DNA of 64,000 bases from Streptomyces sp. NRRL B-1140. Its GTDB lineage: Bacteria; Actinomycetota; Actinomycetes; Streptomycetales; Streptomycetaceae. How positions within the stretch are numbered: position 1 is the first letter of the stretch; the number at the start of each line of letters is the position of its first letter. Both the position numbers and the translations under genes were made by a program. The DNA lies in NCBI RefSeq assembly GCF_001280065.1, contig NZ_LGEA01000002.1:145232-209231 (forward strand), read 5' to 3'. This document shows positions 18,833 through 27,203 of this stretch, piece by piece. The notes under the pieces were generated by a model. The model was not told the origin of the DNA. It did no database searches and worked only from the letters and a program-made list of their open reading frames with translations.

Positions 18833-19822
18833 TCAGCTTCCGTTCTCGGGCAGGCCGGGCGGGTTGACCTCCGACTTCCGCACGGCCTCGCCGGACAGGC
18901 CCCAGCGCTTCAGGACCTTCGCGTACGTCCCGTTCTCGATGACGTGGTCGAGCGCGTCGGCGAGCGGCTTCGCCAGGCCGTTGTCCTTCTTGGTGGTGGC
19001 CGCGATGAGGCCCTGGAGGCCGGCACCCGCCCCCGAGCAGGTGCCGACGACCTCGGTCTTCCCGGTGGTCGCCGCGTGGTAGGCGGCGGTCGGGTTGGGG
19101 CCGAGGTAGAGGTCGACCCGGCCGGACTGCAGGGCGAGGTAGGTGTCGCTGTCGTTCTGGTAGTACTTGATGTCCACCGGCTTCCGGCCGGCCTTCTCGT
19201 TCTCCTTGGACCACTCGACCAGCAGCTTCTCCTGGTTGGTGCCACTGCCGACCGCGACGGTCCGGCCCGCCACGTCCTCGGGTCCGTCGACCTTCAGGCC
19301 GCTGCCCTTCTTCGCCTCGAAGCCCAGGTTGTCCTCGCGGTAGGTGGCGAAGTCGTACTTCTCCTTGCGTTCCTCGGTGACGGTGATGTTGCTCAGTCCG
19401 ACGTCGTACTTGCCGCTGTCCAGGCCGACGAAGATGTTCTCCCAGGACACCGTGTTGAGGTGCGGCTCGAGGCCGAGGACGTCCGCGACCAGGTGGGCGA
19501 GGTCGGGCTCCACACCGATGACGGTCTTGTTGTCCGTGGCGCGGAAGGTCAGGGGGGCCGCGGAGCCGGAGGAGTCGACGATCTCCAGCGTGCCTCTCTC
19601 GCGGATCTTCTCGGGGACCTCGGCGGCTATGGAGTCGACCTTGCCGGTGGTGACGCGGTTCTGGTCGGGGCTGATGTTGATCTTCGTCTTCCCGCCGGGC
19701 GCGGCCGCGACCTCGGTGGTGCCGCCGTCGGTGGGGTTGGCGCAGCCGGCGAGGACGAGGGCGCCGGCGAGTCCGAGCGCTGCTGCGGCAGTGGGGCGGC
19801 GGGTGACGACGGTGGTGGCCAC
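18833..19822 (-). CDS. Amino-acid-type ABC transporter solute-binding lipoprotein
   Basis: 329 residues with a lipoprotein signal peptide (VLAGC, lipidated Cys at 27) and a family-3 periplasmic-binding fold: GTLEIVDSSGSAAPLTFRATD, FVGLDSGKYDVGLSNITVTEERKEKYDFATY, VAVGSGTNQEKLL and ALQSGRVDLYLGPNPTAAYH. It captures a small amino-acid-like ligand outside the membrane. The exact ligand cannot be read, but the company of flavin monooxygenases and a cysteine leader peptide points to a sulfur amino acid or related compound. It lies 33 bp downstream of the ATPase gene. A second binding protein of the same family lies at the other end of the permease/ATPase pair. Confidence 0.88.
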   Translation of the reverse strand: MATTVVTRRPTAAAALGLAGALVLAGCANPTDGGTTEVAAAPGGKTKINISPDQNRVTTGKVDSIAAEVPEKIRERGTLEIVDSSGSAAPLTFRATDNKTVIGVEPDLAHLVADVLGLEPHLNTVSWENIFVGLDSGKYDVGLSNITVTEERKEKYDFATYREDNLGFEAKKGSGLKVDGPEDVAGRTVAVGSGTNQEKLLVEWSKENEKAGRKPVDIKYYQNDSDTYLALQSGRVDLYLGPNPTAAYHAATTGKTEVVGTCSGAGAGLQGLIAATTKKDNGLAKPLADALDHVIENGTYAKVLKRWGLSGEAVRKSEVNPPGLPENGS

Positions 19823-19855
19823 GGTGGTGCTCCTTGCGTGAGGGGCGGCGGGTGG

Positions 19856-20620
19856 TCAGAGGACCTTGGAGAGGAAGGCGCGGGTGCGCTCGTGCCGCGG
19901 CGCGTCGAGCACGGCGGAAGGCGGGCCCTGCTCCACGACGACTCCGGCGTCCATGAACACCACGGTGTCGGCGACCTCACGGGCGAAGCCGATCTCGTGG
20001 GTCACGACGATCATGGTGGTGCCGGAGCAGGCAAGGTCCTTGATGACGTCGAGGACCTCGCCGACCAGCTCCGGATCGAGTGCCGACGTGGGTTCGTCGA
20101 ACAGCAGCACCTTCGGTTCGAGAGCGAGTGCCCGGGCGATGGCGACGCGCTGTTGCTGACCGCCGGAAAGCTGCCGCGGATAGGCGTCGGCCTTGTCGGC
20201 GAGACCGACCCGGTCGAGTAGCCGGCGGGCGGTCGTCTCGGCCTCCTTGCGCGGGCGGCGCCGGGCGGCGATGGGGGCCTCGACGAGGTTCTGCAGGACG
20301 GTCAGGTGCGGGAAGAGGTTGAAGTTCTGGAAGACGAACCCGATGTCGGTCCGCTGCTTGAGAACGTCCCGCTCCCTCAGCTCGTGCAGCTTGTTCCCCG
20401 ACCGGCGGTAGCCGATGAGTTCACCGTCGATGCTGACCCAGCCGCGGCTGACCTTCTCCAGGTGGTTGATGGTGCGCAGCAGCGTGGACTTCCCGGAGCC
20501 GGACGGGCCGAGGACCACGGTGACCTCGCCGGCCCGCACCTGCAGGTCGACTCCGCGCAGTACCTCCAGCGGACCGAAGCTCTTGTGGACGCCGTGGACG
20601 TCGACCATGACGGCACTCAT
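19856..20620 (-). CDS. Amino-acid-type ABC transporter ATP-binding protein
   Basis: A 254-residue ABC ATPase of the polar amino acid subfamily. Walker A is GPSGSGKST (about 38-46), the Q-loop is in [14 protein letters not shown], the signature is [16 protein letters not shown] and Walker B is [14 protein letters not shown], followed by the H-loop in [10 protein letters not shown]. All catalytic motifs are intact. It overlaps the upstream permease gene by 4 bp (ATGA). It is the only ATPase in a locus holding two permeases and two binding proteins, so it may energise more than one complex. Confidence 0.95.
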   Translation of the reverse strand: MSAVMVDVHGVHKSFGPLEVLRGVDLQVRAGEVTVVLGPSGSGKSTLLRTINHLEKVSRGWVSIDGELIGYRRSGNKLHELRERDVLKQRTDIGFVFQNFNLFPHLTVLQNLVEAPIAARRRPRKEAETTARRLLDRVGLADKADAYPRQLSGGQQQRVAIARALALEPKVLLFDEPTSALDPELVGEVLDVIKDLACSGTTMIVVTHEIGFAREVADTVVFMDAGVVVEQGPPSAVLDAPRHERTRAFLSKVL

Positions 20621-21558
20621 GCGCTCTCCTTCGTGAGGGTCGTGACGAACCGGCGCGCGCGCTGGAGCGGGGTGGGGGGCGGGGTGCGGTCGGCGCCGCG
20701 GGCGTAACGGCGCTCCACGTAGTACTGGGCGACCGACAGCAGCGAGGTGAGGACGACGTACCAGGCGGTGGCCACCAGCAGCAGGGGGATCACCCGGCCG
20801 TTGCGGCCGTAGATCACCTGCACCTGGTAGAAGAGCTCGCCGATGGACATGACGTAGACCACCGAGGTTCCCTTGAGCAGGCCGATGATCTCGTTGCCGG
20901 CGGTGGGCAGGATGGCGCGCATGGCCTGTGGGAGGACGATCCGGCGGATCTGCCGGAGCCGGGGGATGCCGAGCGCCGCCGCCGCCTCCAGCTGTCCCTG
21001 GTCGACCGCGATGACACCGCCGCGCACGATCTCGGCGGCGTAGGCGGCCTGATGCAGGGTCAGCCCGATGACTGCGGCACCGATGGTGCCGATGAGGGTG
21101 TTGCTGTCGACGGACCAGAACACCGGCCCGAAGGGGATGCCGAGGCCCAGCTCCTTGTACAGGGCGCTGAGGTTGAACCAGAACACCAGCTGGACGATCA
21201 TCGGGATGGACCGGAACACCCAGATGTAGGTCCAGGCGACGGTCGAGAGCACCGGGCTGCGCGACAGGCGCATGAAGGCGAGCACCGTGCCCAGGAGGAA
21301 GCCGAGGACGGTGGCGTAGGCGGTGAGCTGGAGGGTCACCCACACCGCCTGGACGATCGTCTCGGACAGGACGTAGTCGCGGAAGACGCCCCACTCCCAG
21401 ACGGGGTTGGTGACCAGGCCGTGGGCGAACTGCGCGACCAGGACGACCACGGCCGCGCCGGCGGCCCAGCGGGCGTAGTGGCGGATGGGCACGACTTTCA
21501 GGTCTTCGTGGTGCCCGGCCAGTCGTGCGGCCGGTTCTGTGATCGTGTCGCTGCTCAT
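20617..21558 (-). CDS. Amino-acid-type ABC transporter permease (operon copy)
   Basis: A 313-residue HisM/GlnP-type permease. A 35-residue cytosolic N-terminus precedes the first helix ([20 protein letters not shown]). The core has the [24 protein letters not shown] start block and the ATPase-coupling EAA loop [22 protein letters not shown] with [24 protein letters not shown]. It closely resembles the permease at 24720-25745, including the tail [25 protein letters not shown], so the two are paralogs. It starts 4 bp after the upstream binding-protein stop and overlaps the ATPase gene. Confidence 0.93.
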   Translation of the reverse strand: MSSDTITEPAARLAGHHEDLKVVPIRHYARWAAGAAVVVLVAQFAHGLVTNPVWEWGVFRDYVLSETIVQAVWVTLQLTAYATVLGFLLGTVLAFMRLSRSPVLSTVAWTYIWVFRSIPMIVQLVFWFNLSALYKELGLGIPFGPVFWSVDSNTLIGTIGAAVIGLTLHQAAYAAEIVRGGVIAVDQGQLEAAAALGIPRLRQIRRIVLPQAMRAILPTAGNEIIGLLKGTSVVYVMSIGELFYQVQVIYGRNGRVIPLLLVATAWYVVLTSLLSVAQYYVERRYARGADRTPPPTPLQRARRFVTTLTKESA

Positions 21559-21562
21559 GGGG

Positions 21563-22507
21563 TCACCTGTGCTCGGGCGGGTTGATCCGCGACGCGTCGA
21601 TCGCGGAGGCGGAGGTGCCCCACTTCTTCAGGATCCGGGCGTACGTGCCGTTCTTGATCAGTTCGTCGACGGCGGCCCGGAACGCCTTGGTGAGCGGGGA
21701 GCCCTTCTTGAAGGCGAAGCCGACGTCGAGGCGGTGGTACTCGCCGAGGAAGGTGGTCTGCGCCGCGGGCTGGGCGGCCTGGTGGCGCAGGCCGTTGATG
21801 GTCGACATGATCACGTCGATGCGGCCCTGCCGGAGCGCGGTGAGCGTCGCTCCGTTCTCGGAGTAGACCTTCACCTCGTAGGGCTTCTTGCCTGCCTTGG
21901 CGCAGATGTCCTTCCGCGCGGCGAGGGTGGACTCGAAGGTGGTTCCGGCGCCGGTGCCGATGGTCAGGCCGCACAGCTGGGACAGGTCGGTGACCTTCTT
22001 CTTGACGGCGGTGCTGCCCTTCTTCACGGCGAAGCCCTGACCGTCGTCGATGTAGGTGACGAAGTCGACGGTCTTCAGGCGCTGGGTGGTGACGCCGAAG
22101 TTGCCGGTGCCCACGTCGTACTTGCCGCTGCCGAGGGCGGGCAGGATCGTCTCGAAGGAGGCGTCCTGGCGGTCGAGCTTCACGCCGAGGACCTTGGCGA
22201 CGGCGTCGGCTATGTCGATGTCCTGGCCGGCGGGCGCCTTGCCGGGCCCGTTCGGGTAGTAGGCGCCGGGCGGGAAGCCGACGGAGCTGCCGATGCGCAG
22301 CCTGCCCGACGCGCGGACGCCGGCGGGCAGCAGGGCGGCGACGGAGTCCACCGTTCGGACGTCGGCGACCGGGTCGTCGGTGGGGGCCGGGGACGCCTGG
22401 GCGCCCGCCGGTGCGGCGCCGGGGGTGGTGCCGGAGCCGCAGGCGGTGAGGGCCAGGGCGGGCAGCAGCACCAGGGCGGCGGCGCTGCGCGACGGGGTTC
22501 TGTTCAC
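21563..22507 (-). CDS. ABC transporter solute-binding lipoprotein, second copy
   Basis: 314 residues with a lipobox ALTAC (Cys 23) and a family-3 binding fold: GRLRIGSSVGFPPGAYYPNG, DIDIADAVAKVLGVKL, ILPALGSGKYDVGTGNFGVTTQRLKTVDFVTY, GLTIGTGAGTTFESTL. Its C-terminus (NGTYARILKKWGTSASAIDASRINPPEHR) parallels that of the other binding protein (NGTYAKVLKRWGLSGEAVRKSEVNPPGLP), showing common ancestry with different ligand-facing residues. It overlaps the GNAT gene by 4 bp upstream and precedes the permease by 4 bp, so it is the binding protein most tightly coupled to the operon permease. Confidence 0.9.
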   Translation of the reverse strand: MNRTPSRSAAALVLLPALALTACGSGTTPGAAPAGAQASPAPTDDPVADVRTVDSVAALLPAGVRASGRLRIGSSVGFPPGAYYPNGPGKAPAGQDIDIADAVAKVLGVKLDRQDASFETILPALGSGKYDVGTGNFGVTTQRLKTVDFVTYIDDGQGFAVKKGSTAVKKKVTDLSQLCGLTIGTGAGTTFESTLAARKDICAKAGKKPYEVKVYSENGATLTALRQGRIDVIMSTINGLRHQAAQPAAQTTFLGEYHRLDVGFAFKKGSPLTKAFRAAVDELIKNGTYARILKKWGTSASAIDASRINPPEHR

Positions 22508-22998
22508 GGCTCGGGGACCTCTCGCAGGTGCTTCTCGAACGGCAGCGGGCCGATGGTCTCCGGGTCGGCCTCGATGTCGAACAGGGGCGTGTAACCGGTG
22601 GCCAGGTACAGGCCGCGGGCTTCGGGCTGGCGCGGGCCGGTGGTGAGGAAGACGCGCCGGTATCCACGGCCCGCCGCCTCACGTTCGAGCTCGGCGACGA
22701 CGCGCCGGGCGAGACCGCGGCGGCGGTGGGCGGAGTGGGTCCAGATCCGTTTCAGCTCCGCCGTGGCCGTGTCGTACCGCCGGAAGGCGCCGCCCGCGAC
22801 GGCTTCGCCGCGTTCCAGCAGCAGGAGCAGACCGCCGTGCGGTGCGGTGAACTCCTCGTCGGGGTAGCGGGAGATCTCGGCGTGCGCGTCCCTGCCGTAG
22901 CGTCGGGAGTACTCGTCGCCGAGTTCTCGCAGCAGCGGCGCGACCCGGGGGTCGGAGACGGGTACCTGAATGAACGTCAGTTCCGGTGCGGAGGTCAT
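22504..22998 (-). CDS. GNAT-family N-acetyltransferase
   Basis: A 164-residue GNAT protein. The acetyl-CoA pyrophosphate loop is RIWTHSAHRRRGLARRVVAELE (R/Q-x-x-G-x-G/A type, about 92-113), and the last strands are YRRVFLTTGPRQPEARGLYLATGYTPL. It acetylates a small molecule or peptide of unknown identity; acetylation of a sulfur amino acid or amine would fit the locus. Its ATG overlaps the TGA of the upstream SsuD-like gene and its stop overlaps the start of the binding-protein gene, so it is co-translated within the sulfur operon. The longer upstream frame is excluded by this tight coupling. Confidence 0.87.
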   Translation of the reverse strand: MTSAPELTFIQVPVSDPRVAPLLRELGDEYSRRYGRDAHAEISRYPDEEFTAPHGGLLLLLERGEAVAGGAFRRYDTATAELKRIWTHSAHRRRGLARRVVAELEREAAGRGYRRVFLTTGPRQPEARGLYLATGYTPLFDIEADPETIGPLPFEKHLREVPEP

Positions 22999-24155
22999 CC
23001 GTTCACCGTCGCGAGGGGCTGCGGATCGCTGTCCGTTCGCCCGGCCTCGTGCCTGGCGGCGCGTTCGGCGTCGCGCTTGGCGACCTCCTCGCGGACGATC
23101 GGGATCACGTGCCGGCCGAAGTCGATGGCGTCGCCGAGCAGGTCGTAGCCACGGGCGGAGAGGATGTCCACGCCGAGGTCGTAGTAGTCCAGGAGGGCCT
23201 GGGCGACCGTCTCCGGGGTGCCGACCAGGGCGTTGGAGTTGCCCGCACCGCCGGTCGCGGCGGCGGTGGGGGTCCACAGGGCGCGGTCGTAGCGCTCCCC
23301 CGCCTCGGCGATGGCGATCAGTCGCTGCGAGCCGGTGTTCTGCGGCTGCGCGGCGCCGTTGTGGCGCTTGGTGATCGCCTCGCCACGCTCCCTGCGGGCC
23401 TTGATCAGGCCGACCGTGCGGTGGGCCTTCTCCCAGGCCAGTTCCTCGGTGGGCGCGATGATCGGCCGGAACGCCGCCTGGATGCGTGGCACATCGGTGC
23501 GGCCCGCGGCCTGTGCGGCGGCCTTCACCTTCTCGATCTGCTCGGCGGTCTTCTCCAGGGGCTCTCCCCAGAGGCAGTAGATGTCGGCCTCGGCACCGCC
23601 GGCGGCGTAGGCGGCGGGCGAGGAACCGCCGAACGACACGTTCGGGCGCGGCTGCTGGACCGGGAAGACGTCGCTGACGAAGTCGTGGAAGCGGTAGTGC
23701 TCGCCCTCGTGGTCGAACGGCTCGTGCGTGGTCCAGATCTTCTTGACGATCCGGATGTACTCGCGGGTGCGGGCGTAGCGCTCGTCCTTGGTGAGGGTGT
23801 CGCCCTCGCGACCCTGCTCCCGGTCGTTGCCGCCGGTGATGAAGTGGACGGTCAGGCGTCCTTCACTGATCCGGTCGAGGGTGGCGAAGGTCTTCGCGGC
23901 GAACGTCGGGTACGACACGTTGGGCCGGTGGGCGAGGAGGATCTGGAGCCGGTCCAGCCTGCTCGCGATGTACGCGGCGGCCGGTGCCGGGTCCGGCGAT
24001 CCGGAGCCGTAGGCGAACAGCACCCGGTCCCAGCCGTGTTCCTCGTGGGCCCGGGCGAGCCGGAGTGTGTAGTCCTTGTCGAAGGCGGCGCCGGAGCGCG
24101 GCGTGGTTTCGGATCCGTCGTGGGTGGCGGCGATGCCGAGGAACTCCACGGGCAT
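22995..24155 (-). CDS. SsuD-like FMNH2-dependent alkanesulfonate-type monooxygenase
   Basis: A 386-residue luciferase-like monooxygenase closest in layout to SsuD. Visible blocks are VEFLGIAATHDGSE, HGWDRVLFAYGSGSPDPAPAAAYIAS, ILLAHRPNVSYPTFAAKTFATLDRISEGRLTVHFITG, GEHYRFHDFVSDVFPVQQPRPNVSFGGSSPAA and LVGTPETVAQALLDYYDLGVDILS. SsuD uses FMNH2 and O2 to cleave C-S bonds and release sulfite; this protein likely does likewise on an unknown sulfonate or related molecule. It is the first structural gene of the operon. The ATG at 24155 has AAAGG about 9 nt upstream. A 25-codon Cys-Cys leader ORF lies 262 bp upstream. No NADPH:FMN reductase gene is adjacent. Confidence 0.88.
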   Translation of the reverse strand: MPVEFLGIAATHDGSETTPRSGAAFDKDYTLRLARAHEEHGWDRVLFAYGSGSPDPAPAAAYIASRLDRLQILLAHRPNVSYPTFAAKTFATLDRISEGRLTVHFITGGNDREQGREGDTLTKDERYARTREYIRIVKKIWTTHEPFDHEGEHYRFHDFVSDVFPVQQPRPNVSFGGSSPAAYAAGGAEADIYCLWGEPLEKTAEQIEKVKAAAQAAGRTDVPRIQAAFRPIIAPTEELAWEKAHRTVGLIKARRERGEAITKRHNGAAQPQNTGSQRLIAIAEAGERYDRALWTPTAAATGGAGNSNALVGTPETVAQALLDYYDLGVDILSARGYDLLGDAIDFGRHVIPIVREEVAKRDAERAARHEAGRTDSDPQPLATVNG

Positions 24156-24417
24156 GGGTTCTGGCCTTTCCTCAAGTCGTCCGGAGCCGTGCCGGGACAG
24201 CACCGGGGCACGGCGCGCCCGCGGCACGGTCGGGTCCGACGGCGCTTCAGGGCGTGGCGATGGGGGGGTCGTGAAAGGAGTGGTGCAGTGGGGTGATGGC
24301 GCGTGGGCCTGGGCCTGGGGCAGGGTGGAGCGGCGGCAGCGCGTGTCAGGAAGGGGACTCGGCCCGCGACGGGGACACCGAGGGAGGGAAGGGCCGGTCA
24401 GACGGCCCGCTGCCGCG

Positions 24418-24495
24418 TCAGACGCAACACGCCGCGGACCACACCCGACCGAAGTCGATGTGGCCACGGGTGACCAGGCGCTGCTCGGCGTTCAT
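24418..24495 (-). CDS. 25-residue cis-acting leader peptide ending Cys-Cys-Val
   Basis: A short ORF beginning MNAEQRLVTRGHIDFGRV and ending WSAACCV, with adjacent Cys codons (TGT TGC) at positions 23-24, one codon before the stop. It fits the actinobacterial putative leader peptide family: 20-30 residues, an R-x-H-[IV]-D core and a C-terminal Cys, placed upstream of sulfur-assimilation genes. In mycobacteria such Cys-rich uORFs let the ribosome sense Cys-tRNA supply. Here it precedes the SsuD-like operon by 262 bp. A GGGCCG/CGGCCC hairpin at 24391-24408 starts 10 nt after the stop and is followed by a pyrimidine run. The Shine-Dalgarno is weak. Confidence 0.72.
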   Translation of the reverse strand: MNAEQRLVTRGHIDFGRVWSAACCV

Positions 24496-24719
24496 GCGAC
24501 TACTTGAGCAGGGCGACTCGCGTCTCGTCAACCACAGCCCGGATGCCGGACGGGAGTTGGGGCGAGTCGGCCCGCGGTTCTGGGTGTGGTTGACACCTGT
24601 GTGTGTCGGCGCCGTACGATCGGGCGCACCGCGTTGAGGGACGCGGCGAGCGTGATGACGCCGAAGCCTGGCTCCGGTCCCCACCCGTGCCGCGCCTCCC
24701 TCCCTTGGAGAGCCTTCTG

Positions 24720-25745
24720 ATGGCCTCGCCTTCCGATCTCACCGCATCCTCGCCTTCCGACCTCACCGCGCCCGCTCCCGACCTGTCCGCGACCGGTCCG
24801 AAGACCCCCGGCCGGGCCCCTGCCCCGAGGGCGGACGACGACGTGCCGCGCATCGTGCCGCGCCGCAACATCGGCCGTCTGCTGGCCGCCGCCGTCGCCC
24901 TGTCGCTCTTCGCGCTGCTGGTCGACTCGGTCGTCCGCAACCAGGCCTTCCAGTGGGGCGTGGTCGCCGGGTACTTCACCAGTGCCGCCGTGCTCGACGG
25001 ACTGCTGCTCACCCTCTGGCTGACCGGCGTGGTGATGGTGCTCGGCTTCCTCCTCGGCATCCCGCTGGCCGTGATGCGACTGTCCGCCAACCCGGTTCTG
25101 AGCAGCCTGAGTTGGGGGTACGTGTGGATCTTCCGGTCCACTCCGCTGCTGGTGCAGCTGCTGCTCTGGTTCAATATCGGAGCCCTCTATCCGACGCTCG
25201 GCCTAGGCATCCCGTTCGGCCCGCAGTTCGTCACCGTCAAGACGGTGAACCTGCTCGGCCCCGCCCTGACGGCCGTCATCGGCCTGACCCTGCACGAGGC
25301 CGCCTACGCAGCCGAGGTGGTGCGCGGCGGCATCCTCTCCGTGGACTCCGGGCAGACGGAGGCCGCGCAGGCGCTCGGGATCGGCAGGGCGCGGGCCCTG
25401 CGCAGGATCGTCGTGCCGCAGGCGATGCGCTCCATCGTGCCGACCGCGGGCAACATGCTGATCGGCACCCTCAAGGGCACGAGCATCGTCAGTGTGCTGG
25501 CCGTGCACGACCTGCTGTATTCGGTGCAGCTGGTCTACAACCAGACGTACCAGGTCATTCCACTGCTGCTGGTCGCCACGTTCTGGTACATCGCCGTCAC
25601 GACGGTGCTCAGTGTGGGCCAGTTCTATGTGGAGCGGCGCTATGCGCGCGGCGCCGCCCGTGCGTTGCCGCCCACCCCCGCGCAGCGTCTGAGGGCCCGG
25701 CTGGCCGCGCGCCGCCATTCCCTACGTTCCCTATCGAATTACTAG
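24720..25745 (+). CDS. Amino-acid-type ABC transporter permease (divergent copy)
   Basis: A 341-residue permease paralogous to the one at 20617-21558. Shared blocks include WGYVWIFRSTPLLVQLLLWFN, LTLHEAAYAAEVVRGGILSV, ALGIGRARALRRIVVPQAMRSIVPTAGNMLIGTLKGTSIVSV and [20 protein letters not shown]. The N-terminal 55 residues form a Pro/Ser/Ala-rich tail with a partial duplication (SPSDLTA twice) absent from the paralog. GGAG lies 9 nt before the ATG at 24720. It diverges from the SsuD-like operon, so the two units share the 24156-24719 control region. It has no ATPase or binding protein of its own and probably borrows those of the operon. Confidence 0.92.
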   Translation: MASPSDLTASSPSDLTAPAPDLSATGPKTPGRAPAPRADDDVPRIVPRRNIGRLLAAAVALSLFALLVDSVVRNQAFQWGVVAGYFTSAAVLDGLLLTLWLTGVVMVLGFLLGIPLAVMRLSANPVLSSLSWGYVWIFRSTPLLVQLLLWFNIGALYPTLGLGIPFGPQFVTVKTVNLLGPALTAVIGLTLHEAAYAAEVVRGGILSVDSGQTEAAQALGIGRARALRRIVVPQAMRSIVPTAGNMLIGTLKGTSIVSVLAVHDLLYSVQLVYNQTYQVIPLLLVATFWYIAVTTVLSVGQFYVERRYARGAARALPPTPAQRLRARLAARRHSLRSLSNY

Positions 25746-25752
25746 GAAAGTA

Positions 25753-25782
25753 TTGACGGGGCCTTGCGCTCCTGCGCAGGAT
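25753..25782 (+). promoter_or_regulatory. Candidate vegetative promoter for the DszC/SfnB-like gene
   Basis: TTGACG (25753-25758) and CAGGAT (25777-25782) are separated by 18 bp, close to the Streptomyces housekeeping consensus TTGACA/TAGGAT. Transcription from here would give a 5' leader of about 75 nt before the ATG at 25863. The element begins 8 bp after the permease stop, so the flavoprotein can be expressed independently of it. Inferred from sequence only. Confidence 0.45.
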
Positions 25783-25862
25783 GATGCGGATGGCCCACAC
25801 ATCTTTCCCATCCGTGATGCTCAACACCCCGTTCCGCATACGAACTTGAGGAGATCCCAGCG

Positions 25863-27092
25863 ATGGGCGTTGCCATGGCGCCGTCCGGCCCCGCCGCGGA
25901 GTTCGACCAGCCGGGGGCCGGCAGCGCGCACTGGTCGCGCGTGGCACGCGAGACGGCGGAGGACCTGGCAACGGACGCCGTCGCCCGGGATCAGGCGGGC
26001 AAGCCTCCCTTCGACGAGGTGTCCCGGCTGCGCGAGTCCGGGCTTCTGACCCTCCTGCTCCCCGCCGAACTCGGGGGCGGCGGCGCCGACTGGACCCAGG
26101 CGTACGCCGTGGTCCGGGAGATCGCGGCGGCGGACGGCGCCATCGGGCAGCTCCTCGGCTGTCACTACTTCACGTCCTGGAGCGTCCGGTCGTTCGCCGA
26201 TCCCGCCCTCGCCGCCCGGCTGGAGCGGCGGTCCGCAGCGGAGCGGTGGTGCTGGGGCGGCGGCCTGGCCCGCCAGGAGCCGGCGCTGACACTCACTCCG
26301 GACACGCGCGGGTACGTGCTGAACGGGCGGCAGAGCTACGCCGCGGGCGTTCTGGTCGCCGACCGACTCGTCGTGCGCGCGGTGCGGGCCGGAACTGGTG
26401 AGCCCTTCGCGCTCGTGGTCGATCCCGCCCTCGCGGGTGTGGTCGCCGACGGTGACACCGACCCCTTCGGCCAGCGGCTGGCGGCGGGCGGCAGCGCGGA
26501 GTTCGACGCCGTGCCCATCGCCGCCGCGGACGTGCTGGGCTCCCTGTCGGCGGACGAGGACGTCCTGTCGCCCCTGACGGCCCTGGTGTCACCGGTCGGT
26601 CGTCTGCTGTCGGCGCAGCTCCGGCTCGGCATGGCGGAGGGCGTGCTCGCCGAGGCCCGTGAGTACAGCAGGTCCGGGCACTCGCACTGGCATCCGGACT
26701 GGCCGGTCGGTTCCCCCCGGGATCCACAGGTGCTGACGGCGTACGGGGAGCTCACCGTGCTCACCCGCTCGGCGTCCGCACTCGCCGACGAGGCACGCCG
26801 GGCCGTGCAGGGCGGGCTGGACCGCGGCGAGGACCTCACCTACGAGGACTACGCGGAGATCTCGGTCCTGGTGGCCATGGCCGAGGCCGCCGCCTCCAAG
26901 GCCGCCCAGGAGTCCACCGCTCGCGCCCTGGACATCATCGGCGCCCGCTCCGCTTCGGCCCGGCTCGGCTTCGACCGGTTCTGGCGCAACGCCCGGACGC
27001 ACACCCTCTACGAGCCCGTCGGCCACCGGCTCCAGGACGTCGGGGACTACTTCCTCAACGGGGCGCACCCACCGTTCGTCCTTCCCGTCTGA
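25863..27092 (+). CDS. Acyl-CoA-dehydrogenase-fold flavin monooxygenase (DszC/SfnB-like)
   Basis: A 409-residue protein with the acyl-CoA dehydrogenase fold but sequence character of DszC/SfnB-type flavin-dependent monooxygenases used in sulfur scavenging: RLRESGLLTLLLPAELGGGGADWTQAYAVVREIAAADGAIGQLLGCHY, YVLNGRQSYAAGVLVADRLVV, and a C-terminal SARLGFDRFWRNARTHTLYEPVGHRLQDVGDYFLNG. The RNxRTHTLxxP segment is typical of this subgroup rather than of true fatty acyl-CoA dehydrogenases. It probably oxidises a sulfide or sulfone with FMNH2 and O2. GAGGAG precedes the ATG at 25863. It follows the divergent permease on the same strand within a locus rich in LLM monooxygenases, which supports a sulfur role. 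Confidence 0.82.
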   Translation: MGVAMAPSGPAAEFDQPGAGSAHWSRVARETAEDLATDAVARDQAGKPPFDEVSRLRESGLLTLLLPAELGGGGADWTQAYAVVREIAAADGAIGQLLGCHYFTSWSVRSFADPALAARLERRSAAERWCWGGGLARQEPALTLTPDTRGYVLNGRQSYAAGVLVADRLVVRAVRAGTGEPFALVVDPALAGVVADGDTDPFGQRLAAGGSAEFDAVPIAAADVLGSLSADEDVLSPLTALVSPVGRLLSAQLRLGMAEGVLAEAREYSRSGHSHWHPDWPVGSPRDPQVLTAYGELTVLTRSASALADEARRAVQGGLDRGEDLTYEDYAEISVLVAMAEAAASKAAQESTARALDIIGARSASARLGFDRFWRNARTHTLYEPVGHRLQDVGDYFLNGAHPPFVLPV

Positions 27093-27136
27093 CCACGCGG
27101 CGACCGAACGGACGCGCTGCGTGTCGCTCGGTGGTC
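27091..27136 (+). terminator. Terminator-like hairpin after DszC/SfnB-like gene
   Basis: GACCAC ... GTGGTC arms with inner GGCGAC / GTCGCT pairing form an interrupted stem that overlaps the stop codon region of the flavoprotein gene. No U-tract follows. Considered a terminator by position only. Confidence 0.35.
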
Positions 27137-27203
27137 GAGGCCGCCGAACGTTCCCCGAGTGGCCGGCGTCATAGCGGTAACCGTCGTCGAAGGGACGTCC
27201 GCC

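Noticed and set aside
24655..24720. 21-codon ORF ending TGATG at the divergent permease start
   Set aside because: No Cys-rich or leader-family sequence and no Shine-Dalgarno; the overlap is probably chance.
25784..25849. 21-codon ORF before the DszC/SfnB-like gene as a second leader peptide
   Set aside because: It lacks Cys codons and the R-x-H-I-D core, and the predicted transcript start lies inside it.
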